Assembly (NCBI GenBank): GCA_937924805.1
Contig: CALDTZ010000006.1
Span: forward strand, 145,635-209,634
Length of the DNA stretch: 64,000 nt
Direction of reading: 5' to 3'
From: an uncultured Saprospiraceae bacterium
GTDB lineage: Bacteria; Bacteroidota; Bacteroidia; Chitinophagales; Saprospiraceae
Shown: positions 63,394 through 64,000 of the stretch, one piece after another
Layout: each line of letters starts with the position of its first letter
Position numbering within the stretch: the first letter of the stretch is position 1
Translations under genes and position numbers: made by a program
The notes under the pieces: generated by a model
What the model saw: the letters and a program-made list of their open reading frames with translations, nothing else
Database searches by the model: none
Told to the model about the DNA's origin: nothing

Positions 63394-64000
63394 TCACACC
63401 TGCTAAAAAACATATAGCCTTAGTCGCCAATACAAGTTGGAATATCTACAATTTTCGAAAAAACGTTATTGATGTTTTACTTGAAAATGGATATATCGTT
63501 TCCGTAGTTGCACCTCGGGATGAATTTACCGATGATTTACTTGAAAGCACTAAGGTTAACTTTATTCCATTGTTAGCTTTGGATAGAGATAGTACAGGCT
63601 TAAGTTCTAATTTTGGCCTTTATCGAGAGTTTGAAACAATATACTCCGAACTACAACCAGATTTGATTTTACACTATACTAGTAAACCTATCATTTTTGG
63701 AGGAAGGGCAGCAAACAAGCTAAATATACCATCGATAGCGATTGTTACTGGCTTAGGATATGCATTTATAAATAAAGGTTGGATACATAAAATAACAAAA
63801 TATTTATACCGTAAATCAGCTGGCTACCATGAACGATTTCTCTTTGAAAATGAAGATGATTTAGCCCTTTTCAATAATGGGATTATAAAACCACACCAAG
63901 GTCGGTCAATCAAAGGTTGTGGTGTTGATGAAAAGCATTTCTTTCCTCAAAAAAATGAATCACAAAAGAATGCAACGACTTTCACTTTTATTGGTCGTTT
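63390..64000 (+). CDS. Glycosyltransferase family 4 (3' partial, start codon unclear)
   Basis: The frame is open to the right edge and reads as the N-terminal domain of a GT4 enzyme: HIALVANTSWNIYNFRKNVI, VVAPRDEF, LHYTSKPIIFGGRAAN, AIVTGLGYAFI and the start of the donor domain (TFTFIGRF), like PglA-type transferases. The frame is also open upstream to 63363 but holds no ATG, GTG or TTG before the conserved region. An ATA at 63390 overlaps the manC stop (ATAA) exactly where ATGA overlaps occur elsewhere, so ATA may be the start, or a sequencing error hides an ATG. Confidence 0.75.
   Translation, partial: MITPAKKHIALVANTSWNIYNFRKNVIDVLLENGYIVSVVAPRDEFTDDLLESTKVNFIPLLALDRDSTGLSSNFGLYREFETIYSELQPDLILHYTSKPIIFGGRAANKLNIPSIAIVTGLGYAFINKGWIHKITKYLYRKSAGYHERFLFENEDDLALFNNGIIKPHQGRSIKGCGVDEKHFFPQKNESQKNATTFTFIGR

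Overview
The window is AT-rich DNA of a Bacteroidota chromosome. Supporting signs are near absence of Shine-Dalgarno sequences, several promoters of the Bacteroidota type (TTG, 17-20 bases, TAnnTTTG), and genes of the type IX secretion and gliding machinery: a SprE/PorW lipoprotein, GldH, PorZ and a T9SS cargo protein. The cysteine-rich cargo with a dockerin-like segment, the PDZ protein with EMPEEM repeats and DUF2851 look most like the Saprospiria/Lewinella group; that placement is an inference from memory of families. No phage, insertion sequence, CRISPR array, rRNA or integrase is visible, and there is one tRNA gene.

Bases 1-43,730 are mostly core genome. Region by region: sprE/porW and a divergent M23 peptidase (1-3.4 kb); a run with HemJ, an SRPBCC protein and folate genes pabB/pabC (3.4-6.6 kb); a PDZ repeat protein; a MarR-YceI pair with a palindromic operator array; a trans-sulfuration enzyme, HU and a peptide ABC permease pair (9.5-13.9 kb); a large PD40/beta-barrel protein; gldH-dnaJ-grpE; tRNA-Phe with a structured leader; NifU, inositol phosphatase and a MacB-like permease; then cargo protein, porZ, nadD and dnaN (26-33 kb). 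A cell-shape cluster mreB-mreC-mreD-mrdA leads into folA (34-39 kb), followed by DUF2851, lpxK and a Wzi/RemB-like barrel.

From about 43.7 kb to the right edge, nearly every gene points the same way, many with 1-17 base overlaps, and together they form a surface polysaccharide locus. It opens with a chain-length protein, a winged-helix regulator with a decayed nucleotidyltransferase domain, two UDP-sugar acid modifying enzymes (WbpB/WbpD-like) and a NusG/UpxY-type antiterminator followed by a hairpin and an ops-like motif. Next come cysC-cysD-cysN, which make the sulfate donor PAPS, two flippases, four different sulfotransferases, a polysaccharide deacetylase, a Wzy-like polymerase/ligase, three glycosyltransferases, a GDP-mannose 3,5-epimerase that retains all catalytic residues of the plant enzyme, and mannose-1-phosphate guanylyltransferase.

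Read together, the right third encodes a dedicated pathway for a sulfated polysaccharide likely to contain L-galactose: ManC makes GDP-mannose, the epimerase turns it into GDP-L-galactose, CysDNC make PAPS, and the sulfotransferases decorate the chain. No PAPS or sulfite reductase is present in the window, which fits use of sulfate for sulfation rather than for cysteine synthesis. This is the most interesting system here. Many genes in it start with TTG, and two appear to lack any ATG/GTG/TTG at the expected start. All functional calls rest on reading motifs and family resemblance by eye; no database search was run.
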